From an uncultured Megasphaera sp. (lineage in GTDB: Bacteria > Bacillota > Negativicutes > Veillonellales > Megasphaeraceae): a DNA stretch of 10,655 nt. The notes beneath the pieces are model-generated. The model searched no databases and had not been told where the DNA came from. It saw nothing but the letters and a program-made list of their open reading frames with translations. The translations under genes and the position numbers were made by a program. Below are positions 1-5,629 of this stretch, piece after piece (positions within the stretch are counted from its first letter, which is position 1; each line of letters opens with the position of its first letter). Location: contig USGG01000062.1 in assembly GCA_900554215.1 (NCBI GenBank), forward strand, positions 1 to 10,655. The letters run 5' to 3'.

Positions 1-441
1 TTTTCCAAGGGCTTCGGCTTAGGGGCCCTGCGGGCCGGCTACATCGCCGTTCCCAAGGCTATGGCCGATATTCTGGAAGCCTTCGGCGGCGAGATGAACC
101 TGACGACGCCGGCGGCGGCCATGATCCCCGTCGTGTTGTCCGACCCGGCCTTCCTGGCCTATTCGCGGGACCTCATTGCCCAGAACAACCAGAAGCTCAT
201 CAGCGGACTGAACGTGCTCAAGACGTCGGCGACGCGGGACGACGTGCCCATTACGCTGTTCTATACGGAGAAGGACGTCGATTTGGGCGCTCTGTTCTGG
301 AAGTACGGCATCCGCGTGGAAAACGGCGTCGACTTTGAAGGCATCGGCAAGCGCCACGTCCGCCTGCGCGTGCCTCAGGATATTACGGAATTAGCGCGCC
401 GTCTGGAGCGCATAGAAGCGGAACTGCAAGCCGCGCCATAA
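1..441 (+). CDS. PLP-dependent aminotransferase, class I/II (C-terminal part only)
   Basis: The gene enters from the left edge; 146 residues are visible, ending at TAA 439-441. The first visible residues, FSKGFGLGALRAGY, match the active-site block of fold-type I aminotransferases (S-K-x-F-G-L-x-x-L-R-x-G-Y, as in histidinol-phosphate aminotransferase and relatives). The Lys at visible residue 3 should form the Schiff base with pyridoxal phosphate. Near the end, HVRLRVP fits the small-domain region that holds the Arg binding the substrate carboxylate. The product is expected to be a soluble cytoplasmic enzyme transferring an amino group between an amino acid or amino-phosphate and a 2-oxo acid. 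The N-terminal half is missing, so the substrate (histidinol phosphate, aromatic or other amino acid) cannot be decided. The stop lies 14 bases before the next start codon, so the two genes are probably co-transcribed. Confidence 0.85.
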   Translation, partial: FSKGFGLGALRAGYIAVPKAMADILEAFGGEMNLTTPAAAMIPVVLSDPAFLAYSRDLIAQNNQKLISGLNVLKTSATRDDVPITLFYTEKDVDLGALFWKYGIRVENGVDFEGIGKRHVRLRVPQDITELARRLERIEAELQAAP

Positions 442-455
442 AGGAGAGATACGTT

Positions 456-1595
456 ATGAATCAAGACAGCAACACGAAAGTAAGCCTGCGCAACGTCATT
501 ATTTTCGCCGGCGCCTACTGCGCCTTCAGCATCGGTTCGGGATATGCGACGGGTCAGGAAATCCTTCAGTTCTTCGGGGCCTTCGGCCCTCAGGGCATCA
601 TCGGCTGCTTCGTCAGCATGCTCATCTTCGCCTTTCTGGGCGGGGCGCTCATGCAGAAGGGCTACGATTTGAAGCTCAAATACCATACCCAGGTCTTTTA
701 CTATTACTGCGGCAAGTACATCGGCACGTTTTTGGAATGGGTCACGATCTTATTTTTATTCAGCGTCGTGTCGATCATGATTGCCGGCACAGGCGCTGTG
801 GCCTCGGAATACTTTGCCTTGCCCGGCGACGCCGGCAGCGTGTTTATGGCTCTCCTGTGCATCTTGTCCATCCTGCTGGGCCTGATGCGCCTGGCCGACG
901 TCATCGGCTCCATGGGCCCGGTTATCATCTTCTTTACCATCGGCATCGGCATTCTGACCGTCTGCAATGCCAATACGGACTGGGCTAAGGGCTGGGAGGT
1001 CCTGTACGACCTGCGCTCGACGAAATCGTGGTGGTTCTCGTCGTATGACTTCCTCGATTCGGCCTGGTTCAGCGGCGTTTTGTACGCCTCCTGCATGGTC
1101 TTTGGCTCCATCCCCTTCCTGACAGGGCTGGGCAGCAAGGCCAACAGCCGCCGCGAAGCCTTTCTCGGCGGATTTCTCGGCGGCGTGGCCCTCATGGTCG
1201 CCAGCGCCCTCATGATGGCCGCTATGCTCTGCTTCCCGGCAGAGGTAGCAAAGCTGCAGGTTCCCAACCTGTTCCTGGCCCAGCAGTTTGCTCCTGCCCT
1301 GGCCCTCATCTTCTCCGTCATCCTGCTCCTCGGCATTTACAGTACGGCGGCTCCTATGTTCTGGGTCGTCATCAACAAGCTGGAACAGTGGATGCCCAAT
1401 AAGACCGTGAAGATGGCCGTGACAGTCGTCTTAGGCGTCGTCGCCTACTTCGGCGCGCAGATCGGCTTCGGCAAGCTCATCGGCTTCCTCTATCCCCTCA
1501 TGGGGCAGGTCGGCGTGCTCATGATCATCGTCGTCCTGGTGAAGGTATTTATCTTGAAAGACAATAAAGATCCCGGGTTGGAACGGGAAGAATAA
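456..1595 (+). CDS. YkvI-like integral membrane protein, putative transporter
   Basis: A 379-residue polytopic membrane protein. About ten hydrophobic segments are visible, roughly at residues 12-30, 42-62, 84-108, 126-143, 148-166, 198-220, 235-257, 273-298, 317-340 and 343-365. The N-terminal stretch with FAGAYCAFSIGSGYATGQE resembles the unwound first helix of LeuT/APC-fold transporters, and overall it recalls the uncharacterised YkvI family of Firmicutes. It should sit in the cytoplasmic membrane; the substrate is unknown. ATG 456 follows AAGGAG (441-446) at normal spacing, and the ribosome site begins at the last base of the aminotransferase stop codon. That tight spacing suggests one operon and possibly an amino-acid-related substrate, which is inference. 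The end is charged (ERE E before TAA) and a hairpin follows at once. Confidence 0.8.
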   Translation: MNQDSNTKVSLRNVIIFAGAYCAFSIGSGYATGQEILQFFGAFGPQGIIGCFVSMLIFAFLGGALMQKGYDLKLKYHTQVFYYYCGKYIGTFLEWVTILFLFSVVSIMIAGTGAVASEYFALPGDAGSVFMALLCILSILLGLMRLADVIGSMGPVIIFFTIGIGILTVCNANTDWAKGWEVLYDLRSTKSWWFSSYDFLDSAWFSGVLYASCMVFGSIPFLTGLGSKANSRREAFLGGFLGGVALMVASALMMAAMLCFPAEVAKLQVPNLFLAQQFAPALALIFSVILLLGIYSTAAPMFWVVINKLEQWMPNKTVKMAVTVVLGVVAYFGAQIGFGKLIGFLYPLMGQVGVLMIIVVLVKVFILKDNKDPGLEREE

Positions 1596-1601
1596 CATCT
1601 G

Positions 1602-1635
1602 TATACCCTCCTGTCTGTGCTGTCAGGAGGGTATA
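1602..1635 (+). terminator. Hairpin after the YkvI-like gene, probable terminator
   Basis: A perfect 12-bp inverted repeat, TATACCCTCCTG (1602-1613) and CAGGAGGGTATA (1624-1635), with a 10-base loop, starts seven bases after the stop codon. The tail (TGCTTGTTTGT) is T-rich but lacks a clean run, so termination may be partial. It separates the aminotransferase-transporter unit from the GntR gene. Confidence 0.65.
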
Positions 1636-1702
1636 TGCTTGTTTGTACAGAAGGAGAATACATTTTTTTGCAGCTGTATAGGTCATTTTTTGCGCAATGC
1701 AT

Positions 1703-1731
1703 TTCAATTTGAAGCTGTAATATGGTAGAAT
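1703..1731 (+). promoter_or_regulatory. Candidate promoter of the GntR gene with an embedded palindrome
   Basis: TAGAAT (1726-1731) is a fair -10 element. A weak -35-like TTCAAT lies at 1703-1708 with 17-base spacing. The palindrome TTCAA-T-TTGAA (1703-1713) covers the -35 region and could be a repressor site. The -35 match is poor, so this is tentative. Confidence 0.3.
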
Positions 1732-1741
1732 GTAAAAGATA

Positions 1742-1754
1742 CTAATTTTATTAG
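1742..1754. promoter_or_regulatory. Palindrome CTAAT-TTT-ATTAG, candidate GntR operator
   Basis: A perfect 5-bp inverted repeat with a 3-base centre lies between the candidate -10 element and the start codon of the regulator, just upstream of its ribosome site. FadR-type regulators bind short palindromes and often repress their own gene, so autoregulation is plausible. No second copy was noticed near a neighbouring gene. Confidence 0.35.
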
Positions 1755-1769
1755 ATACAGGGGACGTAA

Positions 1770-2459
1770 ATGGAACAGATACGATTGCTGGAAAAAGAGC
1801 CGCGGGAAAACGTGCGGGACTACGCCTACCGCGTGTTATATGACAATATCATGAGTCTGCATCTGGTGCCTGGGACGGCCATGTCCGAACAGGAACTGTC
1901 GACGATGCTGGCCGTAAGCCGGACTCCCGTGCGGGAGGCTTTCATTCGCCTGGCCCAAAAGGGCCTTCTCGACGTGCTGCCCCAGCGAGGGACCTTTGTG
2001 TCTAAGATCAACACGGCCCAGCTGGCAGAGTTCCGCTTTTTGCGGGTGACCATGGAGACGGCTGTCGTCGAACTGGCCTGCCGGGACTTTCCTGAGGAAT
2101 ACATGTGGAAGCTCCAGCAGTGCCTGAAGGAACAGGAGCTGTACCTGCGCCGCCGCGACGTCAACGGCTTTTTTGCCAGCGACAACCAGACCCACAGCAT
2201 CTTGTACCAGGGCTGCGGCAAGCCCCACATATGGCAGATTATCGAAAGCTCTACGGCCGATTACATGCGGGCCCGCGTACTGAACATCGCTGCGGCGGCA
2301 GAGCAGATGAACATCCTCTACAGCCAGCATCAGGCCCTGGCAGAAGCCATCCTTCGCCATGACAGGCAGCGCGGCGTAGCGATTATGGAAGAGCATATCA
2401 ATAAGGGCATTATAGACGTGGAAGTGCTGCGCAAGCAGTACCCCGATTACTTTCAATAA
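1770..2459 (+). CDS. GntR-family transcriptional regulator, FadR/FCD subfamily
   Basis: A 229-residue cytoplasmic DNA-binding regulator. Residues about 12-80 form the GntR winged helix; LSTMLAVSRTPVREAFIRLA (43-62) is the recognition helix-turn-helix and PQRGTFVSKI (71-80) the wing. Residues about 85-215 are the all-helical FCD ligand domain. D138, H142, H187 and H209 sit at the spacing of the Asp-x3-His, His, His metal set typical of FCD domains, so a metal-assisted carboxylate effector is likely. Length is normal for the subfamily. ATG 1770 follows GGGGAC with short spacing. The gene stands alone between two hairpins, so its target is unclear: it may control itself, the upstream transporter operon or distant genes. 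Confidence 0.9.
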   Translation: MEQIRLLEKEPRENVRDYAYRVLYDNIMSLHLVPGTAMSEQELSTMLAVSRTPVREAFIRLAQKGLLDVLPQRGTFVSKINTAQLAEFRFLRVTMETAVVELACRDFPEEYMWKLQQCLKEQELYLRRRDVNGFFASDNQTHSILYQGCGKPHIWQIIESSTADYMRARVLNIAAAAEQMNILYSQHQALAEAILRHDRQRGVAIMEEHINKGIIDVEVLRKQYPDYFQ

Positions 2460-2464
2460 TACAT

Positions 2465-2507
2465 AGACCTTCTGGACGGGACGATTCCGTACAGAAGGTC
2501 TTTTTTT
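2465..2507 (+). terminator. Intrinsic terminator of the GntR gene
   Basis: A 10-bp stem AGACCTTCTG (2465-2474) pairs with CAGAAGGTCT (2492-2501). Inside it a second short stem, ACGGG with TCCGT (2476-2480/2486-2490, one G-U pair), forms around the loop ACGAT. A run of seven T (2501-2507) follows directly. This is a textbook rho-independent terminator for the + strand. Confidence 0.9.
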
Positions 2508-2670
2508 GTTTCGGGACGTTTTTGAAATTCAGCGGCATTAGACGGGAAATCTAAGGGGAAATAGCGATGGCGATACGGCGTTTTGCCGCCCGGAGGTTGT
2601 TAGGCCCATGCTGTGCCGTCGGCATAGATAGGCCGTTTCTTTTGCTTTCGCCGCCGCAGATTGCCTGCAC

Positions 2671-2684
2671 CGTTACGCGTAACG
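2671..2684. promoter_or_regulatory. Perfect 14-bp palindrome CGTTACGCGTAACG
   Basis: The fully self-complementary sequence stands just before a T-rich tract, about 200 bases upstream of the replisome organizer start. Such a site may bind a dimeric repressor or initiator. With the T-run it could also be read as a very tight hairpin, although a palindrome with no loop folds poorly as RNA. Confidence 0.35.
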
Positions 2685-2774
2685 TCTTGTCTGTTTTCTT
2701 TTTATTTTTTTGTTTCGTTTATATCGCAGTTTAATAGGTAAAAAGTACGAATCTGTATTTTGACGGCAGACATA

Positions 2775-2791
2775 TATGCTGAAACAGCATA
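2775..2791. promoter_or_regulatory. Inverted repeat TATGCTG-AAA-CAGCATA, candidate operator
   Basis: Perfect 7-bp arms flank a 3-base centre. The repeat lies ten bases after the -35-like TTGACG (2760-2765) and about 90 bases before the start codon of the replisome organizer. The size and position fit an operator of a dimeric repressor of the phage type; no repressor gene for it is in the window, apart from the unrelated regulators described here. Confidence 0.4.
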
Positions 2792-2877
2792 GTGAAAGAG
2801 GAAACAAATCGTGCCTTCCCTGTCCCATATACAGTAGCGAGCAAAGACGGGCCCGAAGGGGCGGAAAGGAGCGGCGC

Positions 2878-3996
2878 ATGAGAACGCTGCGGTGGTTTCA
2901 GACAAAGGTCGGGCTGTTTCAAGACCCGCGCATGATGTACTTGCTGAGTCAGCCTAACGGCGACTCCTATTTCGTCATCTGGTTTTACCTGAAGGACCTG
3001 GCCGGCATGGTCAACGACAACGGGTATATCTACGTGTCCGAGGGACAGGCCGTGACGACGGCATTGCTGGCCCGTCGGCTGCGCCGCCGCAGCGCCTTTA
3101 TCGAAAAGGTCCTCGACGTATTCGAGCAGATCGACCTCATCAGCCGCGATGAAACGGGCTTGATCCGCATTGTGCCCTGGCATGAAATTCAGAGCTTTGA
3201 CCGGGACGAGAAAAGACGCCGCGACGCCCGGGACCGCATGCGCCGCTACCGCCGCCGCAAGGCAGACGGCGAAGGCCTGCGCTGTGATGCGGCAGAGGCT
3301 TCCGTCGAGGCCGGTCAATCGGGAAAAGCTGCCGTATACGACGGCCCTTGCGGCGACGAACCCATAGCCTTGGCAGCGGTGCAGGCTGATGCAGGAAGAG
3401 AAGGCTGCTCTGATGAAGAAGCGGCAGCGGGAACGGCTCCAGTCTGCTCGGACGGCAGCCTCGTCGCCGTGCGGAATGGGATGGGCCGGACTGTTTCATC
3501 GTATGCTGACGGCGAATGCGGCACCCGATGGGACGACGCGGCTCTGCCGGAAGCTGACGGGCAGGACGAGGCGAGGCTTGCCGAACAGGGGTGCTGCGCT
3601 TTGACGGCTGCGCCGGGCGGAGACAGCGGCATTGCGCCCGTATGGCCTATGCCGACCCGGCAGGGGTGTGATGGCGCGGCGCACGTTTCCTATCCTTCGG
3701 CAGGGCATACGGCCTTGCGCCGCTACACGGCGGCCTTCGGCCAGATCAGCAGCCGCGCGGCAGAAGAGCTGACGGACCTGGCTCGCTGCTGGGGTGATGA
3801 AGCCGTCGGCGCTGCTATCGATATCGCCAGGGACAACGGCGCGTCCGGCGTCCGCTATATCCGGGCCGTCCTGGTCAACAGCGGCGGACGGCCGCGGCGA
3901 AGGGAGACGATGTATGAACGACGGGAGAAAGAATTTAATCAATACGTTGATACAATGCTTCAGCAAATCTGGGAATCCGACGGGGATGGCCTCTAG
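2878..3996 (+). CDS. Phage-type replisome organizer: N-terminal winged-helix domain plus DnaD-like C-terminus
   Basis: The protein has 372 residues from ATG 2878, chosen because AAAGGAG (2865-2871) precedes it by six bases; the in-frame ATG at 2776 has no such site. Residues about 4-110 (WFQTKVGLFQDPRMMYLL, then YFVIWFYLKDLAG, NGYIYVS, FEQIDLI) fit the phage replisome organizer N-terminal domain of Gram-positive phages. A very basic stretch (RDEKRRRDARDRMRRYRRRK, 109-128) follows. Residues about 130-275 are a low-complexity Ala/Gly/acidic linker with many Cys. Residues about 278-338, with AIDIARDNGASGVRYIRAVL, resemble the DnaD/DnaB_2 domain and its YxxxIL-type motif. Such proteins bind an origin and recruit helicase loader and helicase. 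The last 83 bases overlap the next gene, which looks like a helicase loader. The linker is unusually long for this family. Confidence 0.8.
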   Translation: MRTLRWFQTKVGLFQDPRMMYLLSQPNGDSYFVIWFYLKDLAGMVNDNGYIYVSEGQAVTTALLARRLRRRSAFIEKVLDVFEQIDLISRDETGLIRIVPWHEIQSFDRDEKRRRDARDRMRRYRRRKADGEGLRCDAAEASVEAGQSGKAAVYDGPCGDEPIALAAVQADAGREGCSDEEAAAGTAPVCSDGSLVAVRNGMGRTVSSYADGECGTRWDDAALPEADGQDEARLAEQGCCALTAAPGGDSGIAPVWPMPTRQGCDGAAHVSYPSAGHTALRRYTAAFGQISSRAAEELTDLARCWGDEAVGAAIDIARDNGASGVRYIRAVLVNSGGRPRRRETMYERREKEFNQYVDTMLQQIWESDGDGL

Positions 3997-4522
3997 GATG
4001 CGCATCCTCAAGGACATGCTGCCGCCGATGACGGAGTCCCAGGCTCGCGCCCTGGCTCGGCGCATACTGGAGACACACCGCTTCGAGCCGTCTATTGCCG
4101 ACGTACTAGCCCATTGGCGGGATATGGAACGCCGCCGCCGGCAGCTGGAAGGGCCCGCCTATGGGGACGAGAAGCCCCTGCGGATTTCCTCTGCCGAAAG
4201 GAACCGCCGCGCCGGCGAGCTGCGCCGCGTCCGGACGGCTTTGGGGCAGCGCCGCTTCGTGCCGGGCCTCGTCGTATCGGAGAGCCTTACGGCCTTTGCC
4301 CGTTCCTTTTTTCCCCATATGAGCGAGGAGCTCATCGAACGAAATAAGATGGAAATCGCCAACTGCCGGGCCGACCGGGAGCGGGAAGACCGCTGCGGCA
4401 GCCCCTACGTCACGATGATGGATCTCGACGAGACGGGCTGTGTGACCCTGTATATGGCGAAGCGACCCAGAGAGGAGGATGCCTATGCAGAAGATCCTGC
4501 GATTTTTGAGGTCTGTCGATAA
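3914..4522 (+). CDS. Phage helicase-loader-like protein (G39P-type inhibitor/loader), tentative
   Basis: The product has 202 residues from ATG 3914, selected because AGGGAG (3901-3906) lies seven bases upstream. The start is inside the preceding gene in another frame, so the two are likely translationally coupled. The N-terminal part (about 1-75), with LINTLIQCFSKSG, ARALARRILETHRF and EPSIADVLAHW, resembles the G39P family, small phage proteins that load or restrain the replicative helicase. These typically show a short helical N-terminus and a phenylalanine-proline-threonine-isoleucine-like motif; here it is FEPSIAD (57-63). The rest is rich in Arg and Glu and not recognised. Coupling to a replisome organizer supports a helicase-loading role. 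A later ATG (3986) would reduce the overlap to 11 bases but has a poorer ribosome site. The family call rests on weak similarity and context. Confidence 0.6.
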   Translation: MNDGRKNLINTLIQCFSKSGNPTGMASRMRILKDMLPPMTESQARALARRILETHRFEPSIADVLAHWRDMERRRRQLEGPAYGDEKPLRISSAERNRRAGELRRVRTALGQRRFVPGLVVSESLTAFARSFFPHMSEELIERNKMEIANCRADREREDRCGSPYVTMMDLDETGCVTLYMAKRPREEDAYAEDPAIFEVCR

Positions 4523-4676
4523 ACGGACCGTCGTATTTATCATCCGCATACTGTATTTGCTGATTAGGAGGAGCTATACTGATGAAAGTCTATCTCAATC
4601 CGGGCCACGACCGCCTGCTGGACAGCGGAGCCGTCAACGCGGCCCTGAACCTGCGCGAATGCGACCTGGCCTATGA
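4485..4676 (+). CDS. Possible small hydrophobic/basic protein between loader and lysin
   Basis: A 63-codon frame starts at ATG 4485, six bases after the strong ribosome site AGAGGAGG (4471-4478), inside the end of the loader-like gene. The first half (MQKILRFLRSVDKRTVVFII, then RILYLLIRR) alternates hydrophobic and basic residues and could be one membrane-seeking or amphipathic helix. The second half is Pro/Arg/Gly-rich and overlaps the lysin start by 95 bases, so it may be only a frame shadow. Position just before a lysin would suit a holin-like or leader-peptide role, but it is short for a holin and matches no family I recognise. The ribosome site is the best evidence for it. Confidence 0.4.
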   Translation: MQKILRFLRSVDKRTVVFIIRILYLLIRRSYTDESLSQSGPRPPAGQRSRQRGPEPARMRPGL

Positions 4677-5118
4677 GCTGGCTGCAGCCGTGCAGGCCTA
4701 TTTAGAACGGAGCGGCATTGCCGTCGTCGTCGGCCAGTCCGACGATCTGTACGCTGTCTGCGGAGAGGCCAATGCTGCAGAAGCGGACGTCTTCGTGTCC
4801 CTCCATTTCAACGCCTTCAACAAACGGGCAACGGGCACGGAAACCCTTATTTCCCATACGCCCCAAAGCCTGCTTTTGGGCCATTGCATTCAGGCCAACG
4901 TCAAGGCCGTCCTCAACCTGCCTGACCGGGGGCTGAAAGAACGGCCGGGCCTCTTTGTCCTGCGCAACACGGCTATGCCGGCCGTTATCGTAGAAGTCTG
5001 CTTCATAGACAACGAATATGACATGCGCTGCTACGAACGCCATAAGGATGACACGGCCCGGGCCATCGCCACGGGCATCATCCAGTATCCGGCCATGCGC
5101 GGCCAGGCTGCGGCGTAG
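4582..5118 (+). CDS. N-acetylmuramoyl-L-alanine amidase, Amidase_3 family
   Basis: A 178-residue zinc amidase that cuts the bond between N-acetylmuramic acid and L-alanine in peptidoglycan. The protein is essentially one Amidase_3 domain. NPGHD (6-10) supplies the first zinc His (H9), E26 the zinc Glu and SLHFNA (73-78) the second His (H75). The late block, with DRGLK (115-119) and PAVIVEVCFIDNEYD (133-147), contains the probable catalytic Glu, E138. There is no signal peptide, transmembrane segment or wall-binding repeat. This fits a phage endolysin needing a holin or other release, rather than a secreted LytC/AmiC-type housekeeping enzyme. ATG 4582 follows TAGGAGGAG (4565-4573) at eight bases. 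The gene ends the phage-like cassette, and a large hairpin lies just downstream. Confidence 0.9.
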   Translation: MKVYLNPGHDRLLDSGAVNAALNLRECDLAYELAAAVQAYLERSGIAVVVGQSDDLYAVCGEANAAEADVFVSLHFNAFNKRATGTETLISHTPQSLLLGHCIQANVKAVLNLPDRGLKERPGLFVLRNTAMPAVIVEVCFIDNEYDMRCYERHKDDTARAIATGIIQYPAMRGQAAA

Positions 5119-5140
5119 ATGAGATTTGTCTGTCTTATTT

Positions 5141-5184
5141 CTGCCCTCCCAGCCGACCTGCTTCTTTGGACGGCGGGAGGGCAG
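5141..5184 (+). terminator. GC-rich hairpin after the amidase gene
   Basis: CTGCCCTCCC (5141-5150) pairs with GGGAGGGCAG (5175-5184). The stem extends by GCCG/CGGC (5152-5155 with 5171-5174) past a single bulged A, with a 15-base loop. It starts 22 bases after the stop codon. The tail is ATTATACATG without a T run, so it may be a weak or rho-assisted terminator, or an RNA 3'-end stabiliser. Confidence 0.55.
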
Positions 5185-5185
5185 A

Positions 5186-5199
5186 TTATACATGTATAA
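5186..5199. promoter_or_regulatory. Perfect 14-bp palindrome TTATACATGTATAA
   Basis: The self-complementary sequence lies about 50 bases upstream of the candidate toxin-antitoxin promoter and directly after the amidase hairpin. XRE-type antitoxins bind palindromes near their own promoters, so it may be an operator for the HTH antitoxin at 5630. Its distance from the promoter is larger than usual, which weakens the case. Confidence 0.35.
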
Positions 5200-5249
5200 G
5201 GAAAATTATTGGCAAACAATACGGATTTTGCAAGGAAATGGCATGAATA

Positions 5250-5278
5250 TTGATTATTTCTTCTATACTTGTTATTAT
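5250..5278 (+). promoter_or_regulatory. Promoter of the toxin-antitoxin operon
   Basis: TTGATT (5250-5255) and TATTAT (5273-5278) are separated by exactly 17 bases; the -10 differs from consensus at one position. Transcription would start near 5285 and give a leader of about 25 bases before the toxin ribosome site. Confidence 0.6.
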
Positions 5279-5311
5279 ATAATTAACCTTATAGGTAAAC
5301 GAGGTGAGGCC

Positions 5312-5608
5312 TTGAAAATAAAGTATAGAAATAATCAGCTACAGAAAATATGTACCAATGCCAGTGTGGCGCGTCGGGAATATGGTGCGGATATGGCAAG
5401 AAAAATACATCAACGCATAGATCAAATTGAAGCTGCTGAAACTGTAGAAATCTTACTTTTAGGCCACATTGGGCGGTGTCATCTGCTGCATGGTGATAGA
5501 GAAAACCAATATGCTATGGACCTTGTTCATCCGTATCGACTTATATTTACCAAACAAGGTGAGAGAATACAAATTGCAGAAATACAAGAAATTGTAGATT
5601 ATCATTAA
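5312..5608 (+). CDS. Type II toxin, RelE/ParE superfamily, HigB-like
   Basis: A 98-residue protein from TTG 5312, which follows GAGGTGAGG (5301-5309). Upstream in-frame ATGs would add residues that the family lacks, so TTG is preferred. The order of features fits HigB-like (plasmid killer) toxins: an N-terminal strand, KICTN (12-16), the helical segment RREYGADMARKIHQRIDQIE (21-40), GRCHLLHGDRENQYAMDL (54-71) and HPYRLIF (73-79). R55, H57, R63 and R76 sit where the basic RNA-cutting residues of this fold are usually found. Such toxins cleave mRNA at the ribosome and are held by the co-made antitoxin. The gene lies first, 21 bases ahead of its antitoxin, the order typical of HigBA. Codon use is AT-rich, unlike the preceding genes, which suggests acquisition by transfer. 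Confidence 0.85.
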   Translation: MKIKYRNNQLQKICTNASVARREYGADMARKIHQRIDQIEAAETVEILLLGHIGRCHLLHGDRENQYAMDLVHPYRLIFTKQGERIQIAEIQEIVDYH

Positions 5609-5629
5609 TCGGGAGAAGGAGTGAGGGTC

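Larger units (their letters stand above)
2508..2877. other. Intergenic region upstream of the phage-like replication genes
   Basis: No convincing gene lies in this stretch. It contains a short palindrome TGCCG-T-CGGCA (2614-2624) flanked by GGCC on both sides and followed by a T-rich tail (possible weak hairpin), the 14-bp palindrome at 2671-2684, a long pyrimidine/T-rich tract (about 2685-2720) and the inverted repeat at 2775-2791. An upstream ATG at 2776 is in frame with the replisome organizer, but it lacks a ribosome site and lies inside the inverted repeat, so this stretch is treated as leader. A TTGACG at 2760-2765 is -35-like, but no good -10 sits at the right distance. Confidence 0.5.

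Noticed and set aside
2600..2645. Possible small RNA or terminator built on TGCCG-T-CGGCA flanked by GGCC
   Set aside because: The centre leaves a one-base loop, the outer pairing is interrupted and the T-rich tail is imperfect; not enough to call.
2776..2877. Upstream in-frame ATG extending the replisome organizer by 34 residues
   Set aside because: No ribosome site, location within an inverted repeat, and the added residues do not resemble the family; ATG 2878 has a good site.
5126..5311. Longer version of the toxin starting upstream, at or after 5126
   Set aside because: It would cover the hairpin, palindrome and promoter and add about 60 residues not seen in HigB-like toxins; TTG 5312 has a ribosome site.
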